Positions 35,163-46,592 are shown, counted from the stretch's first letter. The stretch is 64,000 nt of DNA from Antilocapra americana (GCA_007570785.1 ML660211.1:417352-481351); one strand, 5' to 3'. A program made the numbers and translations. The notes: generated by a model not told the origin, from the sequence alone.

Positions 35163-35940
35163 TCCAGTAATTCTCAAAATATAGTCAAGACACAGGATAC
35201 CTTTAAGACTCAGTTGGTGAAATCAAAATCACGCTATTAATAATATAATTAATAAAAAAACAAAGTGACCTTTTTCACCATGGTGATATTTCCACTAGTG
35301 ATTCAAAAGCTATGGTAGTAAAACTGTTGGTACATCCTGAATCAAGAAAGGAACACTAAACTGGGAAGTAATTACTGTGTTTTCCACTCTCACAAATGTG
35401 CAGAAGAAAAAGCCAAATATATTCAAATCCATCCTTGATTAAGCATAAAATTGGTAGACTTACTGAATCTCAACCTCTGAATATGCCTCTTTTTAATAAA
35501 ATATTTGATGAAGTATGAATAGGTATAAAGCTCTTCTGATGCACATAGAAGATGACTGTACTAAGAAGACACAATTGTACATTTCATTGAAGCATAAAGA
35601 CCAGCTACTTCATTATGGAATATCAGTTTTGCATGGAAGAATACATGATAGTCAAACAAACTGTGGTGTTTCTGGCTTGGGAATTTGGTATATATTTTCT
35701 TTAAAAATGAATGAACTGAACCTGTCACTTTAAGGGATTTGGCTGCACATGTAGCCAATGATACAATTCAAGCTTTAAAGAAAAAGTTAAAATTGTTAGC
35801 AGCTTCTACCCACCACTGGATTTTGACAGATTACCAAAGTTTAAAGCTTTTGAGAAGTGTTCGGTGTGATATTATATTGTATAATGAATTTGTCTATATT
35901 TGGAATATCTGAAAACTTCACTTATCCATTCATAGTTACT
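35163..35940 (+). mobile_element. hAT-Charlie-like DNA transposon relic with transposase text
   Basis: The left end 'cagtaattctcaaaatata' matches the hAT terminal repeat CAGTGGTTCTCAAA. The body has 'gacctttttcaccatggtg' and then transposase-derived text: 'ttctttaaaaatgaatgaac', 'cctgtcactttaaggg', 'gccaatgatacaattcaagc' and 'ttgtataatgaatttgtct'. It corresponds to the central part of a hAT transposase related to domesticated ZBED/FAM200-type proteins. Stops and frameshifts are numerous, and the right end is missing or unrecognisable. Confidence 0.6.
35515..35733 (+). pseudogene. hAT transposase fragment, 72 open codons
   Basis: hAT transposases cut and paste elements with 8-bp target duplications through an RNase H-like DDE fold. 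The open stretch ends in IFSLKMNELNLSL, which matches the conserved 'IFSKMN..SLSLQG' text of this family as I remember it. Neighbouring frames continue the match to about 35915. It is too short and broken to act. Confidence 0.5.
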
Positions 35941-36264
35941 GGAATAACTATGCATAGGTTTGGAGTTCAGTTAAACATCTTTTTACTATTTTCTTTCTAC
36001 TGGCCTCATTACTTTTTGTTTTCTTTCTGTGCAACTCCTCTCCTGCCTTCACTGTTTTAAATAAATATTCTTTATTACTCTATTCCTTCTGTAGGAAATT
36101 TAGCTACCCCTTTTGCATCATTTTTCCCTATGAGGTGTTAGTATTTTCATTCCTAATTTAGTCTACTTTAGAGTTAATTTTGACCCACTAGCTTGAAATA
36201 TAAGTACCTTACAAAATGCTATTTCCATTTACTCTCTGACACTCTGTGCTATTTTTTGTTATAC
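35941..36264. other. Unassigned AT-rich DNA
   Basis: Nothing recognised; it may contain the worn right end of the hAT element. Confidence 0.35.
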
Positions 36265-36496
36265 ATGTGTGCATGCTTGTGTGCTAAGTCACTTCAGGCG
36301 TGTCTGACTCTCTGTGACCCTACGGACTGTAGCCTGCCTGGCTCCTCTGTCCATGGGATCCTCCAGGCAAGAATACTGGGGTGGGTTGTCACGCCCTCCT
36401 CCAGGGAATCTTCCCCACCCAGGGATCAATCTGTATCTTTTACATCCCCTGCATTGGCAGGCTAGTTCTTTACCACTAGCACCTCCTGGGAAGCCC
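36265..36496 (-). mobile_element. Bov-tA SINE (long-head variant)
   Basis: It opens 'gtgtgcatgcttgtgtgctaa', has 'gggtgggttgtcacgccctc' and ends 'accactagcacctcctggg' plus 'aagccc'. The inverted 'tgcattggcaggctag' marks the variant with a longer tRNA-like part. Confidence 0.88.
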
Positions 36497-36827
36497 ATTC
36501 ACAAACAAAGAATGAATTACAAAGTTTTTGTTTCTCAAAAGAGATAATGGGAGCTGGAGGCAAGTCTAGATCTTTTAATCCTTACCGTTTTTTAGCCAGA
36601 GGTTGATATTGCCTCAATTAGGAAAATCAGAAAATAGAAGCATAAGAATAATATTTGCAACTTTGAAAATGAACACCAGTGACACTAAAGAGAAAACTGA
36701 TTAAAAACGAGTCACTCTAGTAGCAGAGCTGGAAAAGTAAAGTATTGGAAAGGAGAGTTGATTTTCGTGGCTCCGTAGTGATTTTTCAAAAAGTTTTGCC
36801 AGGTCTTTGCATTAATTGTCTGTCACT
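36497..36827. other. Unassigned spacer between two SINEs
   Basis: No family recognised. Confidence 0.4.
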
Positions 36828-37054
36828 ATGTGTATTTAGTCACTAAGTCATGTCCAATTCTCTGTGACCCCATGGACTGTAGCCTGCCAGGCTCCTCTGT
36901 CCATGGGATTCTCCAGGCAAGAATACTGGAGTGGGCTGCCATTTCCTCCTCCAGGAGATCTTCGCGACCCAGGGATCGAACCTCCAGCTCTTGCTGGGTC
37001 TCCTGCACTGGCATGCTGATTCTTTACCACTAAGCCACCAGAGAAGACCTTTTT
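36828..37054 (-). mobile_element. Bov-tA SINE
   Basis: It runs from 'tatgtgtatttagtcactaa' to 'ccactaagccaccagagaag'. All blocks are present and it is only mildly diverged. Confidence 0.88.
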
Positions 37055-37059
37055 ATCAC

Positions 37060-37480
37060 TACTGGGACACATTACCACAAATTTAGGGACCTAAAATAGC
37101 ACAAACTTCTTAACTTCTACATCTGTATAAGTCCGACATATGTCTCGTGGGACCAAAATCAAGATGCCGATAGAGCTGTGTCTCTGCCAGAGGTTCTAGG
37201 GGAGGATCTCTTTCCTTGCCTTCTTTGACCCCGGCTCCCTTCCTTCATCTTCCAAGCCTATCATGTAGTCGCTTCCTTCCGACTACCCTTCTCCTGTGGT
37301 GATTCCTTCTACCGCTTCTATGCCTTCTCCCTCTGCTACTTTTAAGGGCCCTCGTGATACAAGGGATCTACCTGGGTAATTAGGACTAATCCTCTTATTT
37401 TAAAGCCAGGTGGTTAGCAGCCTTAACTCACCCTTTGTATGTTAACTAACATAGTTACAAGAGAATCAAATGTGGGCATC
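37060..37480 (-). repeat. MaLR (MLT1A-like) LTR
   Basis: The plus strand begins 'acacattaccacaaattta', has 'accaaaatcaagatgccg' and 'agaggttctaggggaggat', then ' aatcctcttattttaaagcc'-like text: the inverse of the MLT1A LTR order. No internal part is seen, so it is a solo or truncated LTR. Confidence 0.6.
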
Positions 37481-37966
37481 TTTGAGAAAGCTACTATTTT
37501 GTGCACTACAGTTTTAGTTCTTAATGTAAATTTTAAAATAATGATATTTAAATTGCTAGCTTAATAATAAATCCAATACACATAACTATTCTTAGCTTTT
37601 TACAGTTTTCTTAAAGTAAGGTCTGTATCATGCAAATCACCTGCATCAAAAGTCAGCAGTAGTGTGTCCTGAAAGAACTTGGAAGACAGGTTCCAGTATT
37701 TGGGATTTTAACAAGAATCCTACATAATTTTAATACACAGCAAACCAAAGGCTGAAGTCTACTGATTCAGTCCACTGAAAAAGTTAAGGAAATGGCATAA
37801 GCTGAGAGATTTAAGAGGTAATGGGGCACAAACTAACTTGAACTATTTGTCCTTAAACAGGCAACTTAGAGGAGCTTAACATTTAACCAGTACTAAGATC
37901 ATATTTCCTGAAATAATATAAATAGTGAATAATAAAGAGATTCAAAGAGAAAGGATATGCAGTGTC
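37481..37966. other. Unassigned AT-rich DNA
   Basis: Nothing recognised. Confidence 0.4.
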
Positions 37967-38250
37967 CTACAATCAACCCTGAATATTCATTGGAAGGACT
38001 GATGCTGAAGCTGAAGCTCCAATATTTTGGTCACCTGATACAAACAGCAGACTCACTGGTCTCTGATGCCGGGAAAGATAGAAGACAGGAGAAAGGAACA
38101 GAGGACGAGATGGCTGGATGGCATCACTGACTCAATGGACAGGAGCTTGAGAATGTTCCAGGAGATGGTGAAGGACAGGGAAGCCTGGCGTGCTGCAGTC
38201 CATGGGGTCACAAAGAGTCAGGCATGACTGAGTGAGTGAATAACAACAAC
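37967..38250 (+). mobile_element. BovB LINE, 3' end fragment
   Basis: It starts 'caatcaaccctgaatattc', passes 'gacgagatggctggatggc' and ends 'gactgagtgagtgaataac' with an AAC tail. A short 5'-truncated copy directly adjoining an opposite-strand SINE. Confidence 0.85.
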
Positions 38251-38251
38251 A

Positions 38252-38487
38252 TATACGTGCATGCGTGCTCAGGCTTTGGCTTTGGCTTTGGTTGTGGCCA
38301 ATTCTTTGCAACCCCGTGGACTGTAGCCCATTAGACTCCTCTGTCCATGAGATTCTCCAGGCCAGAATACTGGAGTGGATTGCCGTTCCCCACTAGGGGA
38401 TCTTCCTGACCCAGAGATTGAAACTGCATCTCCTCAGTCTCCTGCATTGCAGGAAGATTTTTTATAGCTGAGCCACAGAGCAAGCCT
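38252..38487 (-). mobile_element. Bov-tA SINE with a GGCTTT tandem repeat
   Basis: The usual minus-strand order is seen from 'gtgcatgcgtgctcaggc' to 'gagccacagagcaagcct'. Three copies of ggcttt at about 38272-38291 form a small tandem expansion near the tail. Confidence 0.85.
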
Positions 38488-39242
38488 CACAATTAGTACA
38501 TTACTTCTGAAATATTTAAAAAAAAATCAAACTTGAATGATAAACTATTTTAAAAGCACAAAAATAAAATGTATTCTTGGGACGCCTGAAGATTCAAGAG
38601 AGAAGCATCTGAGTACTTCTAGAAAAAATGGAGCCCACTATAAATTAGTAACAAAGTATATCATTTATTCTAAGAATTATTTGTTGCTTTTTTAAACATT
38701 TATAATATACTTTTTACATAGTATATGTAGAAACTTAACACTAAATAATTTGTGTCACATATAAAATATATGCTTTAATTTATAAAAAGAGATCAGTGAG
38801 TATTTTAAATAGTAATATTCCTATTTCCTCCTTTCCTGTTTATGCATGAAAAGTCTGGCCAGAATAACTATACTTAATGAACAATCATTAATCACCTACT
38901 GACAGACACTAGCAATAAAAGCAGAGTGCATGGGAGGAATTTCAAAGTGTCTCTGGAATTGCCCCAAAACTTCAAGTTCTTTGAAGTGATGGAAAAGTTC
39001 ATAAAGACATTGAATGCAGAAAAGTGAAACTGCAACTTTAAATTGCAACCAAGTCATAAAGGAAATGTGCTTCATCATTTATCATTTTGGGTCTCTTTAG
39101 CCCTAACTCTAATGGGCTCTCTGTATCTCTGGTGCAGAATTTGTAATGGCTTTAAATTAGTATCTCTGTGACCAAGTCTAATTTTTCTCTTAGACTGTTA
39201 CATGATTAGGGACAGGAGATTGTATCATGTATGTGTGTGTGT
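38488..39242. other. Unassigned AT-rich DNA
   Basis: No family recognised. A 60-codon minus-strand frame (38896-39078) has no known motif. Confidence 0.4.
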
Positions 39243-39440
39243 GTTAATTATAATAATTGCTAACTTTTATTGGATAGCTTACTGGCTTACATGCACTAAT
39301 GCAATGAATCCTCCCAACACACCAGAGAATAAGGAATTATTATGATCTGCCCCTATAGATAAGAAAATCAAGAAAATACAGCCCGTGCTTCCCCAGGGTT
39401 AATGGAAAAGCCAAGATGTAAACCCATTCTAGAGAATGAG
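39243..39440 (+). repeat. MIR SINE (ancient, tRNA-derived)
   Basis: The MIR core order is readable: 'taataattgctaacttttattgg'-like start, 'acatgcactaatgcaatgaa', 'tcctcccaacacacc', 'attattatgatctgcccc' and 'gataagaaaatcaagaaa'. This places the locus in old mammalian DNA. Strongly diverged. Confidence 0.7.
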
Positions 39441-39471
39441 CTTAGTAATTGTTCAACTTATATATGTGTGT

Positions 39472-39676
39472 GCTTAATTGATCAGTTGTGTCCAACTCTG
39501 TGCAACCCCATAGACTGTAGCCCACCAGGCTCCTCTGTTCCTGGGATTCTCCAGGCATAAATACTAGAGTGGGTTGCATGCCCTTCTCTAGGGCATCATC
39601 CCAACCCAAGGATTGAATGTGGGTCTCCTGCACTGCAGGTGGATTCATTACCATGTGAGCCACCAGAGAAGTTCCC
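39472..39676 (-). mobile_element. Bov-tA SINE with 10-bp target duplication
   Basis: Standard minus-strand order from 'gcttaattgatcagttgtg' to 'gtgagccaccagagaagtt'. The duplication atatgtgtgt flanks it at 39462-39471 and 39677-39686. It sits just beyond the MIR. Confidence 0.88.
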
Positions 39677-40151
39677 ATATGTGTGTAATAATAAATGAAC
39701 ATTTTTTGGAAGGAAAGAAAAAACTTATTATGTAATTATTTTGTGAATACATTTATTAATAAATTTTAAAATTCATATTTTTATTATTAGTATTTATTAT
39801 AAATGCCTCTGAAACACAGTGACTAATTGCACACCCTTCCCTAAACTGAACCTTTTATTCATAAATGCTTATTTTCAAGCTATTAAAGTCAACTTTTAAA
39901 AAATCTGTTTCCCTATACTGGATAGGATAACAGACATAGGCCTAACACTTCAGGGCAGGCTGTGGTTACAACCATATTAATCTCTCTGCACAAAAATACA
40001 TCCAACTCTTGGTCTGATAAATCCTATTCCAGAGACACTGGCCACCTGTGAAGGTTAACATCCTCCCCACACCTTGTGCTGTTGTCACAGTGATTAGACA
40101 AGGGGTCCAATGGCATTATAGGGCACTGCTGAGCTGGCATTGGTTTGTTGT

Positions 40152-40190
40152 AGAGGCCACTGTCAGTTGTGTTCTGGAACAGTGGCCTCT
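40152..40190. other. Perfect 12-bp inverted repeat, 15-nt loop
   Basis: agaggccactgt at 40152-40163 pairs exactly with acagtggcctct at 40179-40190. The loop is 15 nt. The stem is too short for a typical pre-miRNA, and the flanks add only a possible wobble pair. Confidence 0.7.
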
Positions 40191-40551
40191 GAGACATAGG
40201 TATGTATCAGTAAAGCACCCAAAATGTAACTTACGTTTTTAGCATCACTGTTATTATATGTTTTCTGACTTCAATTTTATCACAAATATAGAAGACGACT
40301 CATCTCACAATTACCATCTTCCTTTTCTTCTATGCTTTGTTGCACACCTACCTGAATTCATGACATCCTTCTCCAAAATAACGTGTTTTCTTTCTAAATA
40401 TCCTTCATGCCATTGTTTTCAAATTATTTAAACTGAAAGTTGATGAGGGAAAAGATTATAGGATGAAGGAAATTCTGCTCAGACCAGGAGCAGACCGTGA
40501 AGGCCACACAATCTCGAGTTTCAGGGACAGTGTTCCTAATTTTGCTGGTAT

Positions 40552-40890
40552 ATGATCAATTCATCTCTGTATTTGCATATGCTTTCTCAGCTTTCCTGTT
40601 TACTGGGGGCTAAACCCACAACTGCAGGGAATTTCTGCTACAGATTCACTAATCCTACCTTAGGTGGATCACTTGAGCTGTTCATGGCCTCCTTCCTTCT
40701 TGCAGGGTCCAAGTATCAAGTGGGAAATTTAACCTTGTTTCTCAGGCTCAGGCAAATTGTATCCTTAAGAGTTGTCAACCTTTTCATTTCCAGGCAAGCT
40801 GTTTTCCAAAAGGGAAGTGCACAGGGCCAGTTCCTGAGATATGCATTCTGTTGCGAGTGTGGTACTTCTGGTTGTCAGGCTCCCCACTGA
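40552..40890 (+). other. 112-codon open frame of unknown status
   Basis: It begins with a true ATG and encodes a Leu/Ser-rich protein with a CCECGTSGC stretch near its end. It lies outside recognised repeats and is the longest such frame. No domain, signal peptide or homologue is recognised. With this many kilobases and six frames, an open run of this length can occur by chance, so I do not call it a gene. Confidence 0.2.
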
Positions 40891-42375
40891 CTCAACAAAT
40901 TTACTTTATTGATTTCAGAGGGAGAGGCTGATTTTGATGAACCCAACATATAAAAAATATATTTTTTATAGTTACCAGCATGATACCTTTTTGTCTATGT
41001 CTTGCAAAAATCATTATCTTTAGCTTTTGTTTAAGTGAGAAAAAGACACATGTATTTCCCCTCATTATTTAATTTTGATATAAAATTAAAGGAGGGACAA
41101 AATTTGTTAAATCTATGCTTTAACTTGGCAAAATAAATCTTATTTGTCTGGGATTCTGTAATACCATTGGCTGAAACAGAGCCACTCCAATTTTAAATTA
41201 AAGCTCAGGGAGTGAAAAATTTGGGAGTTTGGATTCTTTGATATTAGTTCTTGAAGACTTCACAAAAGGCAATTTTTCTGTATTTGCAATGAGAGATCCA
41301 TCACTTAATGTGAGGCAACTTTTCAATGGCAATAGTATGAACATTACTTAAGTCAGAATATTAGTTACAATAACACACTGTACAAGCTAGAAAATGACAT
41401 AAATTATAAACAGAATAAATTTGCTCTGATACACAACTGACAGGAAGATTCAAACGTCCCCATAATGAGACTTTTCAATCTGAGAATGCAACTCCTCAGA
41501 CAGGAGAGTGGCCTACCAAATGAAAATTTGTAATGCTAAGGAGAGAAAAGTAGGGGGATTGAAAGTCATTCATCATTGTAGCACTTCCCTATAGACTGAG
41601 CAGAGATAAAGGATTCTGTTCACATGAGAAATTGTGGTTTTTGAAAAGCTGTTTCTCTTCTACAATATTACATTGGAACTCATGAAGTGTTTCCAGATAA
41701 AACTGATAAAGTCTAGGATTTTATGAAAAATAGTTTCTGTGATGACCCACAATTGAACTCTGCTTTCTAAAAATGAGTAATATGAGGGAATAGTTCCCTA
41801 AAATGTCAAAAAATATTTATGTCACAAGTGATCCCTCTGACCACAGCAAAATGAGCCAAGATATGAAATCGTATTAGCCCAGGTTAGCAAATTTATGAAG
41901 TACACACCATTTATGTAGTAAACTGTGGGTTGGCCTTTGTTGCTCCTTGAAATATGTTTTATTGTTTTATACTTTTAAGTAGTGTTTCTGTTTCCCACTA
42001 AACAGGCTTCTCTGTTTTAGTTTAGATTCAGAAGTCAAGAGGTCAAATTTTGACAAGTCTTTCTGTTCAACATATGTTTACCTTAGACAACTGTATTCAC
42101 ATCTGAGGTTCATGCTTTGGCATAAGCAATACATGATGGATGAACTTTAAATTTTTGAGCAACCCATCTGTGCAAATAAACTGTGCGGGTCATAAATATC
42201 CTAGAATCTTTATTGAAATCCAGTGCAACTTAAAACTCTTCAGAAGTGATTAGAGAGGTCTTCAATTCATACACCATAGAGACACACATACATTTGCATG
42301 TCAAAACTCAACTACTTCACAATAAGAAAGACTGATTAGTTGGATTTTGACTTCTTTTCATCTTAAAGTACATAG

Positions 42376-42589
42376 CCAATGCTGAAAGTGAGAGTGTTAG
42401 ACTCTCAGTCGTGTCGTATTGTTTGCAACCCCATTAACTATAGCCCACCAGGCTCTTCTGTCTGTTGGCAAGAATATTGGAGTTGGTTGCCATTTACTTC
42501 TCCAGGGAATCCTCCTGACCCAGGGATCAAACCCACATCTCCTGCATTAGCAGGCAGATTCTTTACCATCTAAATCACTAGGGAAGCCC
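42376..42589 (-). mobile_element. Bov-tA SINE
   Basis: It runs from 'gaaagtgagagtgttagac' to 'taaatcactagggaagccc'. Part of the body ('ccatgggattctcc') is missing at about 42463. Likely short imperfect target duplications, ccaatgctg and cccatgctg, lie on either side. Confidence 0.85.
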
Positions 42590-43195
42590 ATGCTGCTTAA
42601 GTAAAACATTTAAGTTGGTCTTGCTGGCAAAACTAATATGTATATCTGTTATATACTAGAGTTTTGCCCCTAAAATCAGTATGGTTGGTTGACAGATTGA
42701 GATCTCAGACTGAAAGTCTTAGTTTTGATTTTTAGTTTCATCTCAGAAAAGATAAGAGATAAGTGTTAGAAAGGATGTAAAGAAAAGAGATGTTCTGTAT
42801 GCTGTTGGTGGGACTGTAAATTGGTTGAGTGACTATGTAAATCCATACGGAGATTACTTAAAAAATTACAAGTAGAACTACCATATGATCCAGTAATCCT
42901 TCTGGGTATATCCATATAACATGAAATCACTACTTTGAAGAGATATCTATGTTCCTATGTTCATTACAACATTAAAATACCTAAGGGTAAATGTCTGTCA
43001 AAGGATGAATGGATTAAAAAAATATTTTATATATAGGAACAACAGCAGATATAATGTTACATTAAATTAAATATATATCTATATAATGTTATTTAATCTT
43101 AAAAAAGAAGGTGATCCTGCCACTTGTGACAACATAAATAGACCTGGAGGAAATTATGCAAAGTAAAATAAACCAGATATAGAAAGAAAATGACA

Positions 43196-43303
43196 ACCCA
43201 CTCCAGTATTCTTGCCGGGAAATTCCATGGATAGAGGAGCCTGATAGGCTACAATCCATGTAGTTGAAAAGAGTTAAACATGACCTAGAGACGAAATAAC
43301 AAC
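43196..43303 (+). mobile_element. 5'-truncated Bov-tA SINE
   Basis: Only the Bov-A part is present ('cccactccagtattcttgcc' to 'gacgaaataacaac'). Near-identical flanks, agaaagaaaa (43181-43190) and agaaaggaaa (from 43304), look like target duplications. Confidence 0.8.
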
Positions 43304-43645
43304 AGAAAGGAAAAAAAAAAAAATCCTACATGATCTCCCTTATATGTGGAATTAGAAAAGGTAAATACACAATCAGAAAGTGGACTTGTGGTTACTCAGA
43401 GCAGGAGATTGGGGAAATGATCAAAGGGTACAAGTGCAGTTATTTATGATAAATAAGTCTAGAGATCTACTGTACAGTATGGTGACTACTGTTATTAATA
43501 TTGTACTGAATACTGAACATTTGCTAAGACAGTATATCTTGGATATTCTTATCACACAGAAGCACACACAAAAATGGTAACGGTGGTGAGGGGATGCTAC
43601 ATTCATTAGCTTGACAGTAGTAGTTATCACACTATCAGTATTGGG

Positions 43646-43800
43646 AGACACAAGAGATATGGAGTCGATCCCTTGGTTAGGAAGATCCTCTGGAGGAGGA
43701 AATGGCAATCTACTCCAGTATTCTTGCCTGGGAAATCCCATGGACAGAATAGCTAGTGGGCTATGGGGTCACAAAGAGTCAGATACAACCAAATGACTGC
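43646..43800 (+). mobile_element. 5'-truncated Bov-tA SINE
   Basis: It starts inside the tRNA-related head ('gatatggagtcgatccc') and runs through 'ctactccagtattcttgcc' to 'accaaatgactgcaca'. L1 tail sequence flanks it. Confidence 0.82.
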
Positions 43801-43890
43801 ACATCATATGTATATAAAATTATCATGTTTTACACCTGAAATATACACAATTTTCATTGAAAAACAAAATTTAAAAATGCAGCAAGCACC

Positions 43891-44467
43891 ACTCCCCTCC
43901 AACTGTTCAAAAGCATATCTCTGCTTTTTCTGGCATGACTTTTTTATCCAAGAGTGAATCACATTCCTAAATTACTTTCTTCCTGCTTTCTTCTTCAACA
44001 ATCTTAGATAGCTGACCACTCTATTCTTAACTCGCCTGATTGAAGTTCAATATTTTAGTGAATTTTTTTTTTTTTCAAATTCAAAATGGTTCTCAGTGTT
44101 TATATATCCCATTTCAGGAACTGCTAGGACATATTAAGAGAGCATTTCTAACACACATCTGCTTAAAAAAATACAAGGAGTTACATTTTATTTTGTACAT
44201 TACAAGATGTTTATCATAACCTTACAAGATAAAAGACAGTCAAACTGATACTTAGACCAGTGGAAGGAACACAACATATTTTTCGGTGCACCAAATTACT
44301 AGCCACCATTTAAATGATAAACTACAATCTGTGGAAGACATAAAAAGTTTAAGATACTTAATATGTAATATAATAGTTATATTCAGGTTTTTAAGTGTTC
44401 AAATTTCCTTGATACTGAGTACTTAGTCTTTACAATCTTAATTAATTGAACTAATATTTATTCAGTC
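43891..44467. other. Unassigned AT-rich DNA
   Basis: Nothing recognised; a T-run lies at about 44066-44076. Confidence 0.4.
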
Positions 44468-45042
44468 TTTGTCAGATGGTGATTGCAGCCATGAAATTAA
44501 AAGACACTTACTCCTTGGAAGGGAAGTTATGACCAACCTAGACAGCATATTAAAAAGCAGAGACATTACTTTGCCAAAAAAGGTCCATCTAGTCAAGGCT
44601 GTGGTTTTTCCAGTGGTCCTGTATGGATGTGAGTGTTGGACTATAAAGAAAGCTGAGCGGTGAAGAATTGAGGCTTTTGAACTGTGGTGTTGGAGAAGAC
44701 TCTTGCAAATCCCTTGGATTGCAAAGAGATCCAACCCGTCAAACCTAAAGGAGATCAGGCCTTAATATTCATTGGAAGAACTGATGTTAAAACTGAAACT
44801 CCGATACTTTTCCCACCTGATGCAAAGAGCTGACTCATTGGAAAAGACTCTAATGCTGGGAAGGATTGGGGGCAGGAGAAGGGGATGACAGAGGATGAGA
44901 TGGCTGGATGGCATCACCGACTCCATGGCCATGGGTTTAGGTAGAGTCTCTGGAGTTGGTGATGGACAGGGAGGATTGGCATGCTGTGATTCATGGGGTT
45001 GCAAAAAGTCAGACATGAATGAGTGACTGAACTGAACTGATA
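44468..45042 (+). mobile_element. BovB LINE, 3' part
   Basis: It starts 'tcagatggtgattgcagcc' and ends 'gactgaactgaactgataa'. An open piece (44469-44663) carries the terminal ORF text ending 'YGCECWTIKKAER'. It stops where the minus-strand BovB at 45650-46592 begins in consensus terms, so the two could be halves of one element separated by an inversion. Confidence 0.9.
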
Positions 45043-45049
45043 ATCTTAA

Positions 45050-45252
45050 TGGGACATCCTGGGGACTCAGATAGTAAAGACTCCACCTGCAATGTGGTAG
45101 ACCTGGGTAGGGAAGATGCCCTGAAGGAGGGCATGGCAACCCACTCCAGTATTCTTGCCTGGAGAATCCCGTGGACAGGTACATGGTGGGCTACAGTCCA
45201 AGGGGTCGTCAAGAGTCAGACATGACTGAGCAACTAAGCACAGCACAGCACA
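45050..45252 (+). mobile_element. Bov-tA SINE
   Basis: Head 'acatcctggggactcagat', body 'ccactccagtattcttgcc', tail 'gcaactaagcacagcacag'. Imperfect flanks 'aatcttaatg' and 'aatattaatg' resemble a target duplication. It inserted just beyond the BovB 3' end. Confidence 0.87.
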
Positions 45253-45484
45253 CAATATTAATGAGGGTGTATGGTGACCTGGGGTGGGGCAATAGTAGAG
45301 ATTTGATAAAGAAGAATGAACAAATCCAATAATTCTCAAGATTAAGAATTATTATTATATTCGGATTTAGGTGACTGAATGTGATCTAAATTGTCAACTT
45401 TAGGGGCTTCACTGAAGATATGACAGTGACAGTTACTAAAATGGAGAGAACTGGCACAGAACCATTTTTGTAAGGAGAAGATGA

Positions 45485-45640
45485 CTGTTTCAGTCCACTG
45501 AGCCTTCTGAAACAAAACAGCATAGACTGAGTAGCTTATAAACAACTGAAATGTATTGCACATCATTCTGGAGGCTGAATCCCGAGATCAGGATGCAATC
45601 TAATTGAGTTCTAGTGAGAGTCTTTTTTCTTGGCAGATTA
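45485..45640 (-). repeat. MaLR (MLT1-like) LTR fragment
   Basis: 'tcagtccactgagccttct', 'agactgagtagcttataaac' and 'attctggaggctgaatccc' are the inverse of an MLT1-type 3' LTR end. Only about 150 bases remain. Confidence 0.55.
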
Positions 45641-45649
45641 CTTCTGGCT

Positions 45650-46592
45650 GCCATGATCTTAGTTTTCTGAATGTTGAGTTTTGAGCCAGCTTTTTCACTT
45701 TCTTCCTTCACCTTCATCTAGAGGCTCTTTAGTTCCTCTTCACTTTCTGCCATTAGAATGGTGTCATGTGCATATCTGAGGTTATTGATATTTCTCCGGG
45801 CATTTTTGATTCCAGTCTGTGCTTCATCCAGCCCAGCAGTTTGCATGATGTACCTTGCATATAAATTAAATAAGCAGGGTGACAATATACAGCCTTGGCA
45901 TGTTTCTTTCCAAATTTAGAGCTAGTCCATTGTCCCATGTACAGATCTGTTGCTTCTTGACATGCAGATAGGTTTCTCAGATGGAGGGTAAGGTGGTCTG
46001 GTATTCCTGTCTCTTGAAGAATTTTCCACAGTTTGTTGTAACCCACACATACGCTTTAGCATAGTCAACGAAGTAGATGTTTTTACTGGAATATTCTTAC
46101 TTTTTCTCTCATCCAATGGATGGATGTTGATAATTTGATCTCTGGTTACTCTGCCTTTTCTAAATTTAGCTTGTGTATCTGGAAGATGTCGGTTCATACA
46201 CTGTTGAAGCCTAGCCTGAAGAATTTTGTGCGTTACCTTGGTAGCATGAGAAATTAATTCAATTGTGCAGTACATTGAACATCCTTTGGCATCACCCTTC
46301 TTTGGTGGGATTGGAATGAAAACTGACATGTTCCTTTCCTGCTTAGCTTTCCAAATTTGCTGACATTTTGAGTGCAGCACTTTAAAAGCATCATCTTTTA
46401 GCTGGAATTCCATCACTTCCACTAGCTTTGTTTGCAGTGATGCTTCCTAAGGCCCACCAAACTTTATATTCCGGGATGTCTGGCTCTAGACGAGTGATCA
46501 CACCATCGTGTTTATCTGGGTCATTAAGATCTTTTTTGTATAGTTTTTCTTTGTATTCTTGCCACCTCTTCTTTATATCTCCTACTTCTGTT
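45650..46592 (-). mobile_element. BovB LINE, 5' part without its 3' end
   Basis: It begins abruptly inside the ORF ('gccatgatcttagttttctg') and extends to the linker region near 46592. The last 600 or so bases of BovB, normally present in every LINE insertion, are missing here. The catalytic box reads Y-A-H-D (rc of gtcatgtgcata near 45765-45776). Frames 45753-46046 and 45922-46422 are broken pieces. Confidence 0.88.

Larger units (their letters stand above)
39687..42375. other. Long unassigned stretch
   Basis: The longest repeat-free stretch in the first two thirds of the window. It contains a perfect 12-bp hairpin (40152-40190) and a 112-codon open frame (40552-40890), neither of which I can assign. 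Otherwise AT-rich with dense stops. Confidence 0.4.
42760..43890 (+). mobile_element. Old L1 3' end (L1MA/MB-like) carrying two SINEs
   Basis: L1 text starts 'gtatgctgttggtgggac', continues through 'accatatgatccagtaatcc' and 'ttatatgtggaattag', and ends 'cctgaaatatacacaattt'. Bov-tA pieces at 43196-43303 and 43646-43800 interrupt it, and L1 text resumes after each. Frames are broken throughout. Confidence 0.7.

Noticed and set aside
36193..36547. Open frames of 70-90 codons in SINEs (also at 36830-37078, 54999-55226)
   Set aside because: The Bov-tA consensus is open in several frames; these are non-coding SINE sequences.
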